A DNA stretch of 64,000 nucleotides from Ramlibacter paludis. Lineage in GTDB: Bacteria; Pseudomonadota; Gammaproteobacteria; Burkholderiales; Burkholderiaceae_C. Positions 1 to 11,982 of the stretch are shown here, one piece after another. The position numbers and the translations under genes were made by a program. The notes under the pieces were generated by a model, which was given only the letters and a program-made list of their open reading frames with translations, did not search any database and was not told where the DNA came from. Numbering within the stretch: the stretch's first letter is position 1; each line of letters opens with the position of its first letter. The stretch is taken from assembly GCF_022012305.1 (NCBI RefSeq), contig NZ_JAKLTM010000006.1, positions 1-64,000 of the forward strand, written 5' to 3'.

Positions 1-87
1 GCAGACGCGGTTGGTAGGCCGTTGGTGAGGAACGAACCGCGGCTGGCTTCTGTCGTAGGCCGGGGTGGCAACCCCGGCTTGCGACGC

Positions 88-2352
<2,265 letters not shown>

Positions 2353-2449
2353 AGCAGTTCGCAGCCCCTGGAGGCCCGGCGAGGAGACTTGGTTTCTGTC
2401 ACAATGCCCTGACTGTAGCGGGACTACCCACCGCACCCACGAGGAACCC

Positions 2450-2782
2450 ATGGCCAGCGACCTGATCAAGCACATCTCCGACGCTTCCTTCGAATCCGAC
2501 GTCCTGAAGGCCGACAAGCCCGTGCTGGTCGACTACTGGGCCGAATGGTGCGGCCCCTGCAAGATGATCGCGCCCATCCTCGACGAGGTCTCCCAGTCGT
2601 ACAAGGACAAGCTGCAGATCGCGAAGATGAACGTCGACGAGAACCGCGACATCCCGGCCAAGTTCGGCATCCGCGGCATCCCCACGCTCATGCTGTTCAA
2701 GGACGGCCAGCTGGCCGCCACCAAGGTCGGCGCGATGAGCAAGGCGCAGCTGACTGCCTTCATCGACCAGCAACTCGCCTGA
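2450..2782 (+). CDS. trxA: Thioredoxin 1
   Basis: Cytoplasmic thiol-disulfide oxidoreductase that reduces protein disulfides and is itself recharged by thioredoxin reductase. At 110 residues it has the usual family length. The redox motif WCGPC lies at 33-37 and the cis-proline at Pro78 in GIPTL. A GAGGA ribosome binding site precedes the ATG by about six bases. It stands between a divergent kinase and rho, and a strong terminator follows it, so it is probably monocistronic. The trxA-rho adjacency is common in proteobacteria. Confidence 0.97.
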   Translation: MASDLIKHISDASFESDVLKADKPVLVDYWAEWCGPCKMIAPILDEVSQSYKDKLQIAKMNVDENRDIPAKFGIRGIPTLMLFKDGQLAATKVGAMSKAQLTAFIDQQLA

Positions 2783-2804
2783 AGCCGACACCGACTCTGG
2801 ACGA

Positions 2805-2827
2805 ACGGGGCCCCTGGGCCCCGTTTT
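2805..2827 (+). terminator. Rho-independent terminator after trxA
   Basis: A perfect GC-rich inverted repeat, ACGGGGCCC / GGGCCCCGT, with a three-base loop is followed by TTTT. It lies 22 bases after the trxA stop codon and should separate trxA from rho transcription. Confidence 0.85.
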
Positions 2828-2959
2828 GCTGCATAATGCCCCTCAATCACTGATCCGCCCACCCAGGCGGGCAGTTCGAGTACCGGTTCGCAGGGCACCT
2901 CTCGCCCCGCATCGAACCTCCCCCAGACCTTTCAAAGAACTCCCCAACGGAGTCACTCC
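2828..2959 (+). promoter_or_regulatory. rho leader with -10-like box and C-rich stretch
   Basis: Directly after the trxA terminator there is a -10-like CATAAT at 2832-2837, with no clear -35 because the position is occupied by the hairpin. The roughly 115-base leader that follows is C-rich and G-poor between about 2915 and 2950 (runs such as CCTCCCCC and CTCCCC). E. coli rho is known to be autoregulated by Rho-dependent termination in its leader, and this composition fits a rut-like site. Autoregulation here is inference. Confidence 0.35.
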
Positions 2960-4225
2960 ATGCACCTGAACGAACTCAAGGCGCTGCACGTCTCGGAAGT
3001 CCTCAAGCAAGCCGAAGAGCTCGAAATCGAGAACACCGGCCGCATGCGCAAGCAGGAGCTGATGTTCGCCATCATCAAGAAGCGCGCCCGCGCCGGCGAA
3101 CAGGTGTTCGCCGACGGCGTGCTCGAGATCCTGCCGGACGGCTTCGGCTTCCTGCGCAGCCCGGACACCAGCTACACGGCCAGCACCGACGACATCTACA
3201 TCTCGCCCAGCCAGGTGCGGCGCTTCAACCTGCACACCGGCGACATGATCGAAGGCGAAGTGCGCACGCCGAAGGACGGCGAGCGCTACTTCGCGCTGAC
3301 CAAGCTGGACAAGGTCAACAACGGCCTGCCGGAAGACAACAAGCACAAGGTCATGTTCGAGAACCTGACGCCGCTGTTCCCCCGGGAACAGATGCGCCTG
3401 GAACGCGACGGCCTGAAGAACGAAGAGAACATCACCGGCCGCATCATCGACATCATCGCGCCCATCGGCAAGGGCCAGCGCGCGCTGATCGTCGCGCCGC
3501 CCAAGAGCGGCAAGACGGTGATGATGCAGCACATGGCGCACGCCATCGCCGCCAACTACCCCGACAGCTACATGATGGTGCTGCTGGTCGACGAGCGTCC
3601 GGAAGAAGTGACCGACATGCAGCGCTCGGTCAAGGCCGAAGTGATCGCGTCGACCTTCGACGAGCCGGCGGCCCGCCACGTGCACGTGGCCGAGATGGTG
3701 ATCGAGCGCGCCAAGCGCCTGGTCGAACTGAAGAAGGACGTGGTGATCCTGCTGGACTCGATCACCCGCCTGGCCCGTGCCTACAACAACGTCGTGCCCT
3801 CCTCCGGCAAGGTGCTGACCGGCGGCGTGGACGCCAACGCGCTGCAGCGCCCGAAGCGCTTCCTGGGCGCCGCGCGCAACGTGGAAGAAGGCGGCTCGCT
3901 GACCATCATCGCCACCGCGCTGATCGACACCGGCTCGCGCATGGACGAAGTGATCTTCGAGGAGTTCAAGGGCACCGGCAACTGCGAACTGCACCTGGAC
4001 CGCCGCCTGTACGAGAAGCGCGTGTTCCCCTCGATCCAGCTCAATCGCTCCGGCACGCGCCGCGAGGAACTGCTGCTGGCCCCCGAGATCCTGCAGAAGA
4101 CCCGCATCCTGCGCCAGTTCATGTACAACATGGACGAGATCGAGGCGATGGAAATGGTGCTGAAGTCGATGAAGGCCACCAAGACCAACGTGGAGTTCTT
4201 CGACATGATGCGCCGCGGCGGTTGA
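2960..4225 (+). CDS. rho: Transcription termination factor Rho
   Basis: Hexameric RNA-dependent ATPase/translocase that ends transcription of untranslated RNA. At 421 residues it has the normal length. It carries an N-terminal helical Rho_N domain, an OSB/cold-shock RNA-binding domain ([10 protein letters not shown]), then the ATPase with P-loop PPKSGKT at about 180-186 and the Walker B segment [20 protein letters not shown] precedes the ATG by seven to eight bases. It is flanked by terminators on both sides, so it is a single-gene unit. Confidence 0.98.
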   Translation: MHLNELKALHVSEVLKQAEELEIENTGRMRKQELMFAIIKKRARAGEQVFADGVLEILPDGFGFLRSPDTSYTASTDDIYISPSQVRRFNLHTGDMIEGEVRTPKDGERYFALTKLDKVNNGLPEDNKHKVMFENLTPLFPREQMRLERDGLKNEENITGRIIDIIAPIGKGQRALIVAPPKSGKTVMMQHMAHAIAANYPDSYMMVLLVDERPEEVTDMQRSVKAEVIASTFDEPAARHVHVAEMVIERAKRLVELKKDVVILLDSITRLARAYNNVVPSSGKVLTGGVDANALQRPKRFLGAARNVEEGGSLTIIATALIDTGSRMDEVIFEEFKGTGNCELHLDRRLYEKRVFPSIQLNRSGTRREELLLAPEILQKTRILRQFMYNMDEIEAMEMVLKSMKATKTNVEFFDMMRRGG

Positions 4226-4242
4226 TTCCGCGCGCGAATGCG

Positions 4243-4269
4243 AAGCGGCCCACGGGCCGCTTTTCTTTT
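4243..4269 (+). terminator. Rho-independent terminator after rho
   Basis: The inverted repeat AAGCGGCCC / GGGCCGCTT with an ACG loop runs into TTTTCTTTT. It begins 17 bases past the rho stop codon. Confidence 0.87.
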
Positions 4270-4296
4270 GTCCGGCCGCAAAGCACACTACGCGCC

Positions 4297-5052
4297 ATGA
4301 AACGCATCCTGACGGCGCTGGCCCTCGTGCTGGCATGCACGGCCTCCTTCGCCCGCCCCCTCCCCGACATCCAGAAAAGCGGCAAGCTGCTGGTCGCCAC
4401 CGAAGGCGCGTTCGCGCCCTTCAACCACTTCGAAGGCAGCAAGCTCACCGGCTTCGAGGTGGAGCTCGCGGACCTGGTGGCCAGGAAGATGGGCCTCGCC
4501 ATCGAGTGGAAGACGCTCGGCTTCGATGCCCTGCTCACCGGCCTGGGCCAGGACCGCTGGGACGTGGTGATCGCCTCGCACGGCATCACCGAGGAACGCG
4601 CGAAGGCCGTGAGCTTCATGGCGCCGCACTACTGCTCCGGCGGGCTGATCGTCGCCAAGGATCCGAAGATCCGCGCCGCGAAAGACCTTGCCGGCAAGAC
4701 CGTCGCCGTGCAGACCGGCACCAGCTACCTGGAGAACGTCAAGAAGGTCAGCGCCGTGAAGGAAGTGAAGAACTTCCCGGGCGACGGCGATGCGCGCGCG
4801 GCGCTGGTCACCGGCCGCGTCGACGCCTGGGTCTCGGACCGCTTCGTCGCCCTGGAGACGCTGCGCAAGAATCCGGGCCTGAAGCTGCACGCCGGCGAAC
4901 TGCTGTTCACGGAGAAGATCGCCGCAGCCGCCGCCAAGGGCAATGCGCCCCTGGTGCAGGCCTGGAACCAGGGGCTGGCGGCCATCCTGGCCGACGGCAG
5001 TTACGCCCAGTTGTCCAAGCGCTATTTCGGCGAGGACGTGCGCTGCAAGTGA
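4297..5052 (+). CDS. Polar amino-acid ABC transporter, periplasmic binding protein
   Basis: Family 3 solute-binding protein (SBP_bac_3) of about 251 residues. It has a Sec signal peptide (MKRILTALALVLACTASFA) and the family pattern GKLLVATEGAFAPFNHF, GFEVELADLVARKMG and GRVDAWVSDR. It would capture an amino acid or related small ligand in the periplasm for the adjacent permease. The start at 4297 is the Met that opens the signal peptide. Upstream in-frame codons read through the rho terminator and were rejected. Its stop overlaps the permease start by four bases. Ligand specificity cannot be read from the sequence. Confidence 0.9.
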   Translation: MKRILTALALVLACTASFARPLPDIQKSGKLLVATEGAFAPFNHFEGSKLTGFEVELADLVARKMGLAIEWKTLGFDALLTGLGQDRWDVVIASHGITEERAKAVSFMAPHYCSGGLIVAKDPKIRAAKDLAGKTVAVQTGTSYLENVKKVSAVKEVKNFPGDGDARAALVTGRVDAWVSDRFVALETLRKNPGLKLHAGELLFTEKIAAAAAKGNAPLVQAWNQGLAAILADGSYAQLSKRYFGEDVRCK

Positions 5053-5777
5053 GGCCGCCGCTGCTGGTCACGGCGGTCCTGCTGGTCGCCAGCCTGTGGC
5101 TGCTGGGCGCCGTGCTCGCGCTGCTTCCTGAGCCGATCGGCAGCAACGCCGAACAGTTCGCCGCGGGTGCGCGCATCACGCTGTGGCTCACCTTGCTCTC
5201 CGGCGCGATCGGGCTGGTGCTGGGCACGCTTGCCGCGCTGGCGCGCACTTCGCACAACGCTGCAGCGCGCGCCGCGGCCGGTTTTTACCTGTGGGTGATC
5301 CGCGGCACGCCGCTGCTGGTGCAGATCCTGTTCGTCTACTTCGCCCTGCCCCTGCTGGTGCCGGGCTGGAACCTGCCGGACTTCGCCGCTGCCGTGGTGG
5401 CGCTGGCGGTCAACGTCGGCGCGTACAACGCCGAGGCGATCCGGGCCGGGCTGCTGGCCGTGCCGCACAGCCAGTCCCAGGCAGCCAAGGCGCTGGGCCT
5501 GAAGCCCCTGCAGGTGCTGGCCCACATCGTCGCGCCACAGGCGCTGCGGGTGGCGCTGCCGCCGCTGGCCAACAACCTGGTGGCGCTGCTGAAGGATTCC
5601 TCGCTGGCCTTCGCCATCGGGGTGGTGGAGCTGACCAACATCGGCAACCGGGTCCAGGCCGCCACCTTCCAGCCGGTGGCCACCCTGGCGACCACGGCCT
5701 GCATCTACCTGCTGCTGACCACCCTGCTGACCCAGGCGTCCGGCGCCCTGGAAGACCGGGTCCGAACCCGCCAGTGA
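5049..5777 (+). CDS. Polar amino-acid ABC transporter permease
   Basis: Inner-membrane permease of the HisM/GlnP type, about 242 residues with several hydrophobic segments. It carries the EAA-loop region around [23 protein letters not shown] that docks the ATPase. Translation is coupled to the binding protein through a GTGA overlap at 5049-5052, which makes GTG the start codon. A third component, the ATP-binding subunit, would normally follow but is absent here. The next gene is rpmE2 with its own promoter. The ATPase must be shared or encoded elsewhere. Confidence 0.9.
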   Translation: MRPPLLVTAVLLVASLWLLGAVLALLPEPIGSNAEQFAAGARITLWLTLLSGAIGLVLGTLAALARTSHNAAARAAAGFYLWVIRGTPLLVQILFVYFALPLLVPGWNLPDFAAAVVALAVNVGAYNAEAIRAGLLAVPHSQSQAAKALGLKPLQVLAHIVAPQALRVALPPLANNLVALLKDSSLAFAIGVVELTNIGNRVQAATFQPVATLATTACIYLLLTTLLTQASGALEDRVRTRQ

Positions 5778-5802
5778 CCCCTTTCCCGGACCCGGCTATA
5801 AT
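5774..5802 (+). promoter_or_regulatory. Promoter of rpmE2
   Basis: A perfect -10 TATAAT at 5797-5802 lies 17 bases after a -35-like GTGACC at 5774-5779, which overlaps the end of the permease gene. The predicted transcript start gives a leader of about 60 bases before rpmE2. Confidence 0.6.
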
Positions 5803-5869
5803 GGCGGGCTTCCCGGAAAGTACGCCAGATGTCCTGCGCGCGGCTGCCGGCACTGACCAAGGACACCCC

Positions 5870-6127
5870 ATGAAAGAAGGCATTCACCCCAACTACCGCG
5901 ACGTCTGCTTCGTGGACCTGTCGAACGGTTTCAAGTTCGTGACCCGCTCCTGCGTCTCCACCCGCGAGACCACCAAGATGGACGACGGCCGCGAGCTGCC
6001 CCTCTTCAAGCTGGACACCTCCAGCGAATCGCACCCGTTCTACACGGGCACCCAGAAGTCGGTGAACGACATGGGCGGCCGCGTGGACAAGTTCTTCAAG
6101 AAGTTCGGCAAGACCGCCGCCAAGTAA
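5870..6127 (+). CDS. rpmE2: 50S ribosomal protein L31, type B
   Basis: Ribosomal protein L31 of 85 residues ([20 protein letters not shown]). It lacks the CxxC zinc-binding pairs of the type A protein. Only single cysteines at about 13 and 28 remain, and the length fits the longer zinc-independent type B form. In bacteria with both forms, type B replaces type A under zinc starvation. If this is the sole L31 here, it is the constitutive one. It is monocistronic, with its own promoter and a strong terminator. Confidence 0.93.
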   Translation: MKEGIHPNYRDVCFVDLSNGFKFVTRSCVSTRETTKMDDGRELPLFKLDTSSESHPFYTGTQKSVNDMGGRVDKFFKKFGKTAAK

Positions 6128-6150
6128 GGCCGGCGCCTCCGCTTCCCACC

Positions 6151-6179
6151 AAAGGCAGCTCGCGAGCTGCCTTTTTTTG
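6151..6179 (+). terminator. Rho-independent terminator after rpmE2
   Basis: The perfect repeat AAAGGCAGCTCG / CGAGCTGCCTTT continues into a run of seven T residues. It starts 24 bases after the rpmE2 stop codon. Confidence 0.93.
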
Positions 6180-6197
6180 TTTGACAATCGCTCACGC

Positions 6198-7877
6198 GTG
6201 AACCAGCCCACCCCCGCCATCGTCGCCCAGAGCGCCGTGCGCCGCCTGCCCCGGTGGGCCCTGCTGCTGTTTTGCGCCGCCTACGTGCTGCCCGGCTTCA
6301 TCGGCCGCGGTCCGTGGAAGAACGCGGACATGATGGCCTTCGGCTACATGAACGAGCTGGCGCAGGGGCGCGCCCACTGGCTGGCCCCGACGCTGCTGGG
6401 ACAGCCGCCCGAGTTCGACGCCCTGCTGCCCTACTGGCTGGGCGCCTGGGCGATGCAGCTGGCGCCCGGCTGGATCGCGCCGGACTTCGCCGCCCGCGTC
6501 CCCTTCATCCTGCTGCTCGTGTTGACCCTGGTGGCCACCTGGTACGGCGTCTACTACCTCGCGCGCACCCCCAACGCCCAGCCCGTCCCCTTTGCCTTCG
6601 GCGGGGAAGCGCACCCGACCGACTATGCGCGGGCCGTGGCCGACGCCGGCCTGCTGGCGCTGGTGGCCTGCCTGGGCCTGATGCAGCTGTCGCACGAGAC
6701 GACGCCTTCACTGGCGCAGCTCGGGTTCACGGCCTTGAGCTTCTACGGCCTGGCGGCCCTGCCTTATCGCCTGGCCTTTCCGGCGGTGGCCATCGGCCTG
6801 GGCCTGCTGGGCCTGGCCCTGAGCGGCGCGCCTTCCATGGCCGTCCTGTTCGCCCTGGGCGGCGCGGTCCTCCACTCGGCCGACACGCCGGCCGATGCCG
6901 CCACGCCGGCCCGGGGCCGGTTCGGCGCCCTGCTGGTGCTGGGGCTGGCCGCCGTCGCGGCCGCCGTGGCCAGCGGCTTCCAGGCCTGGCACTGGCGCCT
7001 GGACCTCGACGACAGCGGCCATGACTGGCGTTCGCTGGCGAAGCTGGTCGTCTGGTTCACCTGGCCGGTCTGGCCGCTGGCCCTGTGGACGGCCTGGCGC
7101 TGGCGCCGCCAGCTGAACCACCGCCACGTGGCGCTGCCGCTGTGGTTTGCCGCCGTCTGTGCAATCACGACGCTGCTGGCGCCGAATCCGGACCGCGCGC
7201 TGCTGCTGAGTCTGCCGGCCCTGGCGGCGCTCGCGGCCTTCGCCCTGCCCACTTTCTCGCGCAGCGCCTCGGCCCTGATCGACTGGTTCACGCTGCTGTT
7301 CTTCAGCGGCATCGCCTTCTTCATCTGGGTGATGTGGATCGCCATCCAGACCGGTTTTCCCGCCAAGCCCGCCTCCAACGTGGCCAAGCTGGCGCCGGGC
7401 TTCGTGCCCGAATTCGCGCTGCTGCCTTTCCTCGTCGCGCTGCTGGCCACCATCGCCTGGGTCTGGCTGGTGCGCTGGCGCACCAAGCGCAGCCGCGAGG
7501 CGATCTGGAAAAGCCTGGTGCTGCCCGCGGGCGGCACGGCCCTGGCCTGGCTGCTGGCCACCACGCTGTGGCTGCCCGCGCTGGATTACGCGCGCAACTA
7601 CACCGCCGTGGTCGACGGACTCACCAAGCGCCTCGACGTGACGGGCTGCGTCGAAGTGTTCGGCCTGACGCGGCCGCAGATCGCGGCCCTGCGCTTCCAC
7701 GGCGGCCTCGAGCTGCGCCAGGCCACGCTGCCCAGCGCCTGCCCGTGGCTGGTGGTGGCGCAGGAGTTCCAGCCCTCGCTGACGATGGCGCTCGACGCCC
7801 GCCAGTGGACGCTGGTGGCGACCATCCGCCGCCCGACGGACAAGAACGACAACCTGCTGCTGTACAAGAAACGTTGA
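6198..7877 (+). CDS. Polytopic membrane protein resembling GT-C (ArnT/GT39-type) glycosyltransferases
   Basis: Protein of about 559 residues with roughly ten to twelve hydrophobic segments. The first extracytoplasmic loop (near residues 35-80) reads WKNADMMAFGYMNELAQG, then HWLAPTLLGQPPEFDALLPYWL. This follows the GT39/ArnT pattern of an acidic motif, a 'gdwl-P-l-G' stretch and 'PPl-yWl', but NAD stands where DE is usual. The C-terminal part has a soluble-looking segment after the last helix, also as in ArnT. It is not a confident enzyme call: a polyprenyl-phosphate-sugar transferase or a degenerate relative are both possible. GTG at 6198 was chosen; a TTG seven codons upstream lies in the terminator tail. 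It overlaps the MATE gene by four bases. Confidence 0.7.
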   Translation: MNQPTPAIVAQSAVRRLPRWALLLFCAAYVLPGFIGRGPWKNADMMAFGYMNELAQGRAHWLAPTLLGQPPEFDALLPYWLGAWAMQLAPGWIAPDFAARVPFILLLVLTLVATWYGVYYLARTPNAQPVPFAFGGEAHPTDYARAVADAGLLALVACLGLMQLSHETTPSLAQLGFTALSFYGLAALPYRLAFPAVAIGLGLLGLALSGAPSMAVLFALGGAVLHSADTPADAATPARGRFGALLVLGLAAVAAAVASGFQAWHWRLDLDDSGHDWRSLAKLVVWFTWPVWPLALWTAWRWRRQLNHRHVALPLWFAAVCAITTLLAPNPDRALLLSLPALAALAAFALPTFSRSASALIDWFTLLFFSGIAFFIWVMWIAIQTGFPAKPASNVAKLAPGFVPEFALLPFLVALLATIAWVWLVRWRTKRSREAIWKSLVLPAGGTALAWLLATTLWLPALDYARNYTAVVDGLTKRLDVTGCVEVFGLTRPQIAALRFHGGLELRQATLPSACPWLVVAQEFQPSLTMALDARQWTLVATIRRPTDKNDNLLLYKKR

Positions 7878-9217
7878 GCGAACGCGGCATCATTGCGCGC
7901 CACGCCGGCACGGTGCTGGCCGGCCAGCTGGCGACCATGGCGTTCGGCATCACCGACACCATCGTGGCCGGCCGCTATTCGCAGCAGGCGCTGGCGGCGC
8001 TGTCGGTCGGCTCCGCCGTCTTCATCACGGTCTTCATTGCCCTGCTCGGCACGCTGCAGGCCCTGCTGCCCACCTGGGCCGAGCTGCATGGCGCCGGCCG
8101 CAAGCACGACCTCGGCCGCTCGGTGCGGCAAGCCCTTTATGTCGCCGGCCTGGCGTGCATCGTCGGCGTGGTCGGCCTGCAGTTCCCCGGCTTCCTGCTG
8201 CACACCACCGACGTCCCGGCGTCGCTGGAAGGCGACGTGCGCAACTACCTCTCGGTGCTGACGCTGGCGCTGCCGCCCGCCCTGCTGTTCCGCATGTTCA
8301 GCACCCTGAACCAGAGCCTGGGCAAGCCGCAGCTGGTGACCTGGCTGCAGCTCGCCTCGCTGGTCGTGAAGGTGCCGCTCACGATCTGGTTCGCCTTCGG
8401 CGGACTCGGCCTGCCGGCGATGGGCGCCGTGGGTTGCGCGTGGGCCAGCGTGGTGAGCAACTGGCTGTTCCTCGCCATCGCCATCTGGCTGGTGCGCACG
8501 GATTCCCTCTACCAGCCTTATGCGATCTGGCGCCGCATCGAGCGGCCCGACTGGCGCGCGATCGCCGACTTCGGCCGGCTGGGCGTGCCCGCCGGCCTCG
8601 CGCTCACGGTGGAAGTCACGTCCTTCACGCTGATGTCGCTCTTCATCGCGCGCCAGGGCACGCTGGCCGCGGCGCCGCACCAGGTGGCGGCCAACCTCGC
8701 CGCCGTGATGTACATGGTGCCGCTGTCGATCGCCATCGCCACCAGCGCGCGCGTGAGCTACTGGCTGGGCGCGGGCGATCCCAAGCGGGCGCGCTCCTGC
8801 ATCCGCACCGGCTTCCGCCTCGGCTGGTCGCTGGCCCTGGTGCTGGCCGCCACCATGCTGCTGGCGCGGCACGGCATCGCGGCCACCTACTCGTCGGACC
8901 CGCAGGTGGCGGCCATGGCGGCCGGCATCCTGGCGATCGTCGCGGTCTACCACCTGGGCGACGCGACGCAGGCCCTGTGCGTGTTCGTGCTGCGTTGCTA
9001 CCGCGTCGCCGTCGTGCCGCTGGTGGCGTACAGCGTGCTGCTGTGGGGCGTGGGCGTGGCCGGCGGCTACCTGCTGGCCTATCGCGGGATCGGCCCGTAC
9101 CCGGCGCAGAACAGCCCCGCCGCCTTCTGGGTGGCCAGCAGCTTCGCGCTGGGCCTACTGGCCCTCATCCTGCCGCTGGTTCTGTGGCGGGCCGTTCGGC
9201 GCTATCGGCCGGCGTAG
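7874..9217 (+). CDS. MATE-family transporter
   Basis: Multidrug and toxic compound extrusion family protein of about 447 residues with some twelve membrane helices in two repeats. The first helix region GQLATMAFGITDTIVAGRYS and AALSVGSAVFITVF are typical of the first MATE repeat. A TTG start at 7874 shares a TTGA overlap with the stop of the GT-C-like gene, so the two are translationally coupled. NorM-like members export cationic drugs with Na+ or H+ antiport, but coupling to a putative glycosyltransferase leaves a lipid or glycan substrate open. Its 3' end overlaps the convergent phoR by 53 bases. Confidence 0.87.
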   Translation: MSERGIIARHAGTVLAGQLATMAFGITDTIVAGRYSQQALAALSVGSAVFITVFIALLGTLQALLPTWAELHGAGRKHDLGRSVRQALYVAGLACIVGVVGLQFPGFLLHTTDVPASLEGDVRNYLSVLTLALPPALLFRMFSTLNQSLGKPQLVTWLQLASLVVKVPLTIWFAFGGLGLPAMGAVGCAWASVVSNWLFLAIAIWLVRTDSLYQPYAIWRRIERPDWRAIADFGRLGVPAGLALTVEVTSFTLMSLFIARQGTLAAAPHQVAANLAAVMYMVPLSIAIATSARVSYWLGAGDPKRARSCIRTGFRLGWSLALVLAATMLLARHGIAATYSSDPQVAAMAAGILAIVAVYHLGDATQALCVFVLRCYRVAVVPLVAYSVLLWGVGVAGGYLLAYRGIGPYPAQNSPAAFWVASSFALGLLALILPLVLWRAVRRYRPA

Positions 9218-10526
9218 AGCCGGCGGCGCGCACGCGCGCGGCCGGCAGCACGAAGCCGAAGGACGATCCGGCACCGAGCGTGCTTTCCAGCTTCAGCTCG
9301 CCGCCATGCCGCTGCACCACGTGCTTGACGATGGCGAGGCCCAGTCCCGTGCCGCCGGTTTCGCGCGAGCGGCTGCGGTCGACCCGATAGAAGCGCTCGG
9401 TGAGGCGCGGCAGGTGCTCGGGCGCGACGCCCGGCCCCGTGTCCTTCACGCTGAATTCGATGCGGCCGCCGGGCAGCAAGGTGGCGGCAACGTCGACGCT
9501 GCCGCCGCTGGGCGTGTAGCGCACCGCATTGCCCACCAGGTTGGACAAGGCGCTCGTGAGCTCGCCGCCCGCACCGGCGACCAGCGCCTCGGGCGCAGGC
9601 GCGAAGCGCAACTGCAGCTTCTTGTTCAAGGCTGACGCGATGGCCTCCGCTTCCTGCCGGCATTGCGCCAGCAGCTGCGCGACGTCGGTCCACTCCGCCG
9701 CGCCCGGCAAGGGGCTGCCTTCCAGCCGCGACAGCGTCAGCAGGTCGTTCACCAGCGTCTGCATGCGCTGCGCCTGCTGCGCCATGGTCTGCAGGTAGCG
9801 CTTGCGCTCCTCCGCCGGCAGCTCGAGGTTCAGCATGGTCTCGACGTAGCCGGACAGCACCGTGAGCGGCGTGCGGATCTCGTGCGACACGTTCGCCACG
9901 AAGTCGCGCCGCATGTGCTCGGCCTGCTCCACCGCCGTCACGTCGCGCGACAGCAGCAGCATGCGGCCTTCGCCGTAAGGGTGCAGCCGCAGCGAGATCT
10001 TGCGCGGCCGCGCCGCGGTGCTGCCGGGGCCGGCAATCACGACGTCCTGGTTCGCGCTGGTCTCCTGGAAAAAAGCGGCGAACCCGGGGTCGCGAACCAG
10101 GTTGACGATGTATTGCTGCAGGTCGCGCCCGGGGTCGAGCCCCAGGTGGGCCGCCGCGGTTTCGTTGAGCCATTCGATGCGCGCCTGGCGATCGAGCAGG
10201 ACCACCCCGTTGGGCGATGCGCGCAGCGCGGCCAGGAAATCCTCCAGGCGGTGTTCGGCCTCCGCGGCCTGCTTCTCGCGCACCAACAGCGCGCGGCGGA
10301 AGCGGTCCGCCGCCTCGCCCCATAGGCCGGCCACGCGGGGAACCGTCCGGTAGTCGCCCCGCCGCAGCCAGCGCCGCACTTTCAGCGCGCGCAGGCTTTC
10401 CAGGATGGCCCAGGCGATGGCGCCGGCCAGCAGGCCCAGGACGCCGACCCGGAAGCCGCCGAACCACCAGCCCGGCACGCCGCCGATGGCCATGCAGAAC
10501 AGGAAGGCGAGGATGCGGGCGGCCAT
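9165..10526 (-). CDS. phoR: Phosphate regulon sensor histidine kinase
   Basis: Inner-membrane kinase of about 453 residues that works with PhoB and is held off by the Pst-PhoU complex when phosphate is plentiful. Two closely spaced N-terminal membrane helices (residues about 4-45) have no periplasmic domain, as in PhoR. A charged linker, a PAS domain (NGVVLLDRQARIEWLNE), HisKA with VANVSHEIRTPL and HATPase with GTGLGLAIVKH follow. ATG at 10526 lies 22 bases after the phoB stop. An in-frame upstream extension would run into phoB and is not membrane-like. It is the last gene of the pst-pho unit and is convergent with the MATE gene. Confidence 0.95.
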   Translation of the reverse strand: MAARILAFLFCMAIGGVPGWWFGGFRVGVLGLLAGAIAWAILESLRALKVRRWLRRGDYRTVPRVAGLWGEAADRFRRALLVREKQAAEAEHRLEDFLAALRASPNGVVLLDRQARIEWLNETAAAHLGLDPGRDLQQYIVNLVRDPGFAAFFQETSANQDVVIAGPGSTAARPRKISLRLHPYGEGRMLLLSRDVTAVEQAEHMRRDFVANVSHEIRTPLTVLSGYVETMLNLELPAEERKRYLQTMAQQAQRMQTLVNDLLTLSRLEGSPLPGAAEWTDVAQLLAQCRQEAEAIASALNKKLQLRFAPAPEALVAGAGGELTSALSNLVGNAVRYTPSGGSVDVAATLLPGGRIEFSVKDTGPGVAPEHLPRLTERFYRVDRSRSRETGGTGLGLAIVKHVVQRHGGELKLESTLGAGSSFGFVLPAARVRAAGSTPADSAERPATEPAAG

Positions 10527-10548
10527 CGGATGCAGCAGTGCCGTCGCC

Positions 10549-11259
<711 letters not shown>

Positions 11260-11263
11260 GCGC

Positions 11264-11968
11264 TCACTTGATGGCCAGCTCGATGTGTTCCATCGAGCTG
11301 TGGCGCACGTCGGCGCCCTTGACGACGTAGATGATGAACTCGGCGATGTTCTTCGCGTGGTCGCCGATGCGCTCGATGGCCTTGGCGACGAACAGCAGGT
11401 CGAGGCTGGGCGAGATGGTGCGCGGGTCTTCCATCATGTAGGTGATCAGCTTGCGCACGAAGCCGTCGAACTCGCTGTCCAGGAGGTCGTCCTCCTTCAG
11501 GATCGCCACCGCCGCCTGCGTGTCGAGGCGGGCGAAGGCGTCGAGCGCCTTGCGCAGCTGCGCCGACGCCAGGTCCGCCGCGACGCCGAGGTCGCCGGAG
11601 GGCAGCGTGCGGACCGCGCCGCTCTTGGCGATGATGGAGCGCACCATGCGCGCGATGCGCTCGGCCTCGTCGCCCACGCGTTCGAGGTTGGCCGTGGTCT
11701 TGGAGATCGCCATCAAGAGCCGCAGGTCGCGCGCGGTCGGCTGGCGCCGCGCGATCACCGAGGACAGCTCGCGGTCGATCTCCACTTCCATGTTGTTGAC
11801 GCGGGTCTCGGTCGCGATCACCTGCGCGGCGGCGTCTTCGTTGAAGTGCGCGAGCGCATGGATCGCCTGGCGGATCTGCGACTCGACCAGCCCGCCGAGC
11901 TCCATGACGCGGGTGGAGAGCGAGTTGAGTTCGCTGTCGAACTGGGTGGAAAGGTGTTTATCCGCCAT
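11264..11968 (-). CDS. phoU: Phosphate signalling complex protein PhoU
   Basis: Protein of 234 residues made of two three-helix PhoU repeats, each with a metal-binding E/DxxxD pattern (NLERVGDEAERIARM in the first half and AIERIGDHAKNIAEFI in the second). It links the PstSCAB transporter to PhoR and shuts the regulon off in high phosphate. The start MADKHLSTQFD is the usual N-terminus in this group. It sits 14 bases after pstB and four bases before phoB. Confidence 0.97.
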   Translation of the reverse strand: MADKHLSTQFDSELNSLSTRVMELGGLVESQIRQAIHALAHFNEDAAAQVIATETRVNNMEVEIDRELSSVIARRQPTARDLRLLMAISKTTANLERVGDEAERIARMVRSIIAKSGAVRTLPSGDLGVAADLASAQLRKALDAFARLDTQAAVAILKEDDLLDSEFDGFVRKLITYMMEDPRTISPSLDLLFVAKAIERIGDHAKNIAEFIIYVVKGADVRHSSMEHIELAIK

Positions 11969-11982
11969 CTGTACTGCTCCGT

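Noticed and set aside
58..82. GCCGGGGT / ACCCCGGC hairpin downstream of the first histidine kinase as a terminator
   Set aside because: The stem is strong but no U-tract follows on the minus strand; it could equally be part of a dispersed repeat cut by the window edge.
2396..2414. CTGTCAC-AATG-CCCTGAC before trxA as a Pho box
   Set aside because: The first half site is good but the second matches only four of seven positions, and trxA has no expected link to phosphate.
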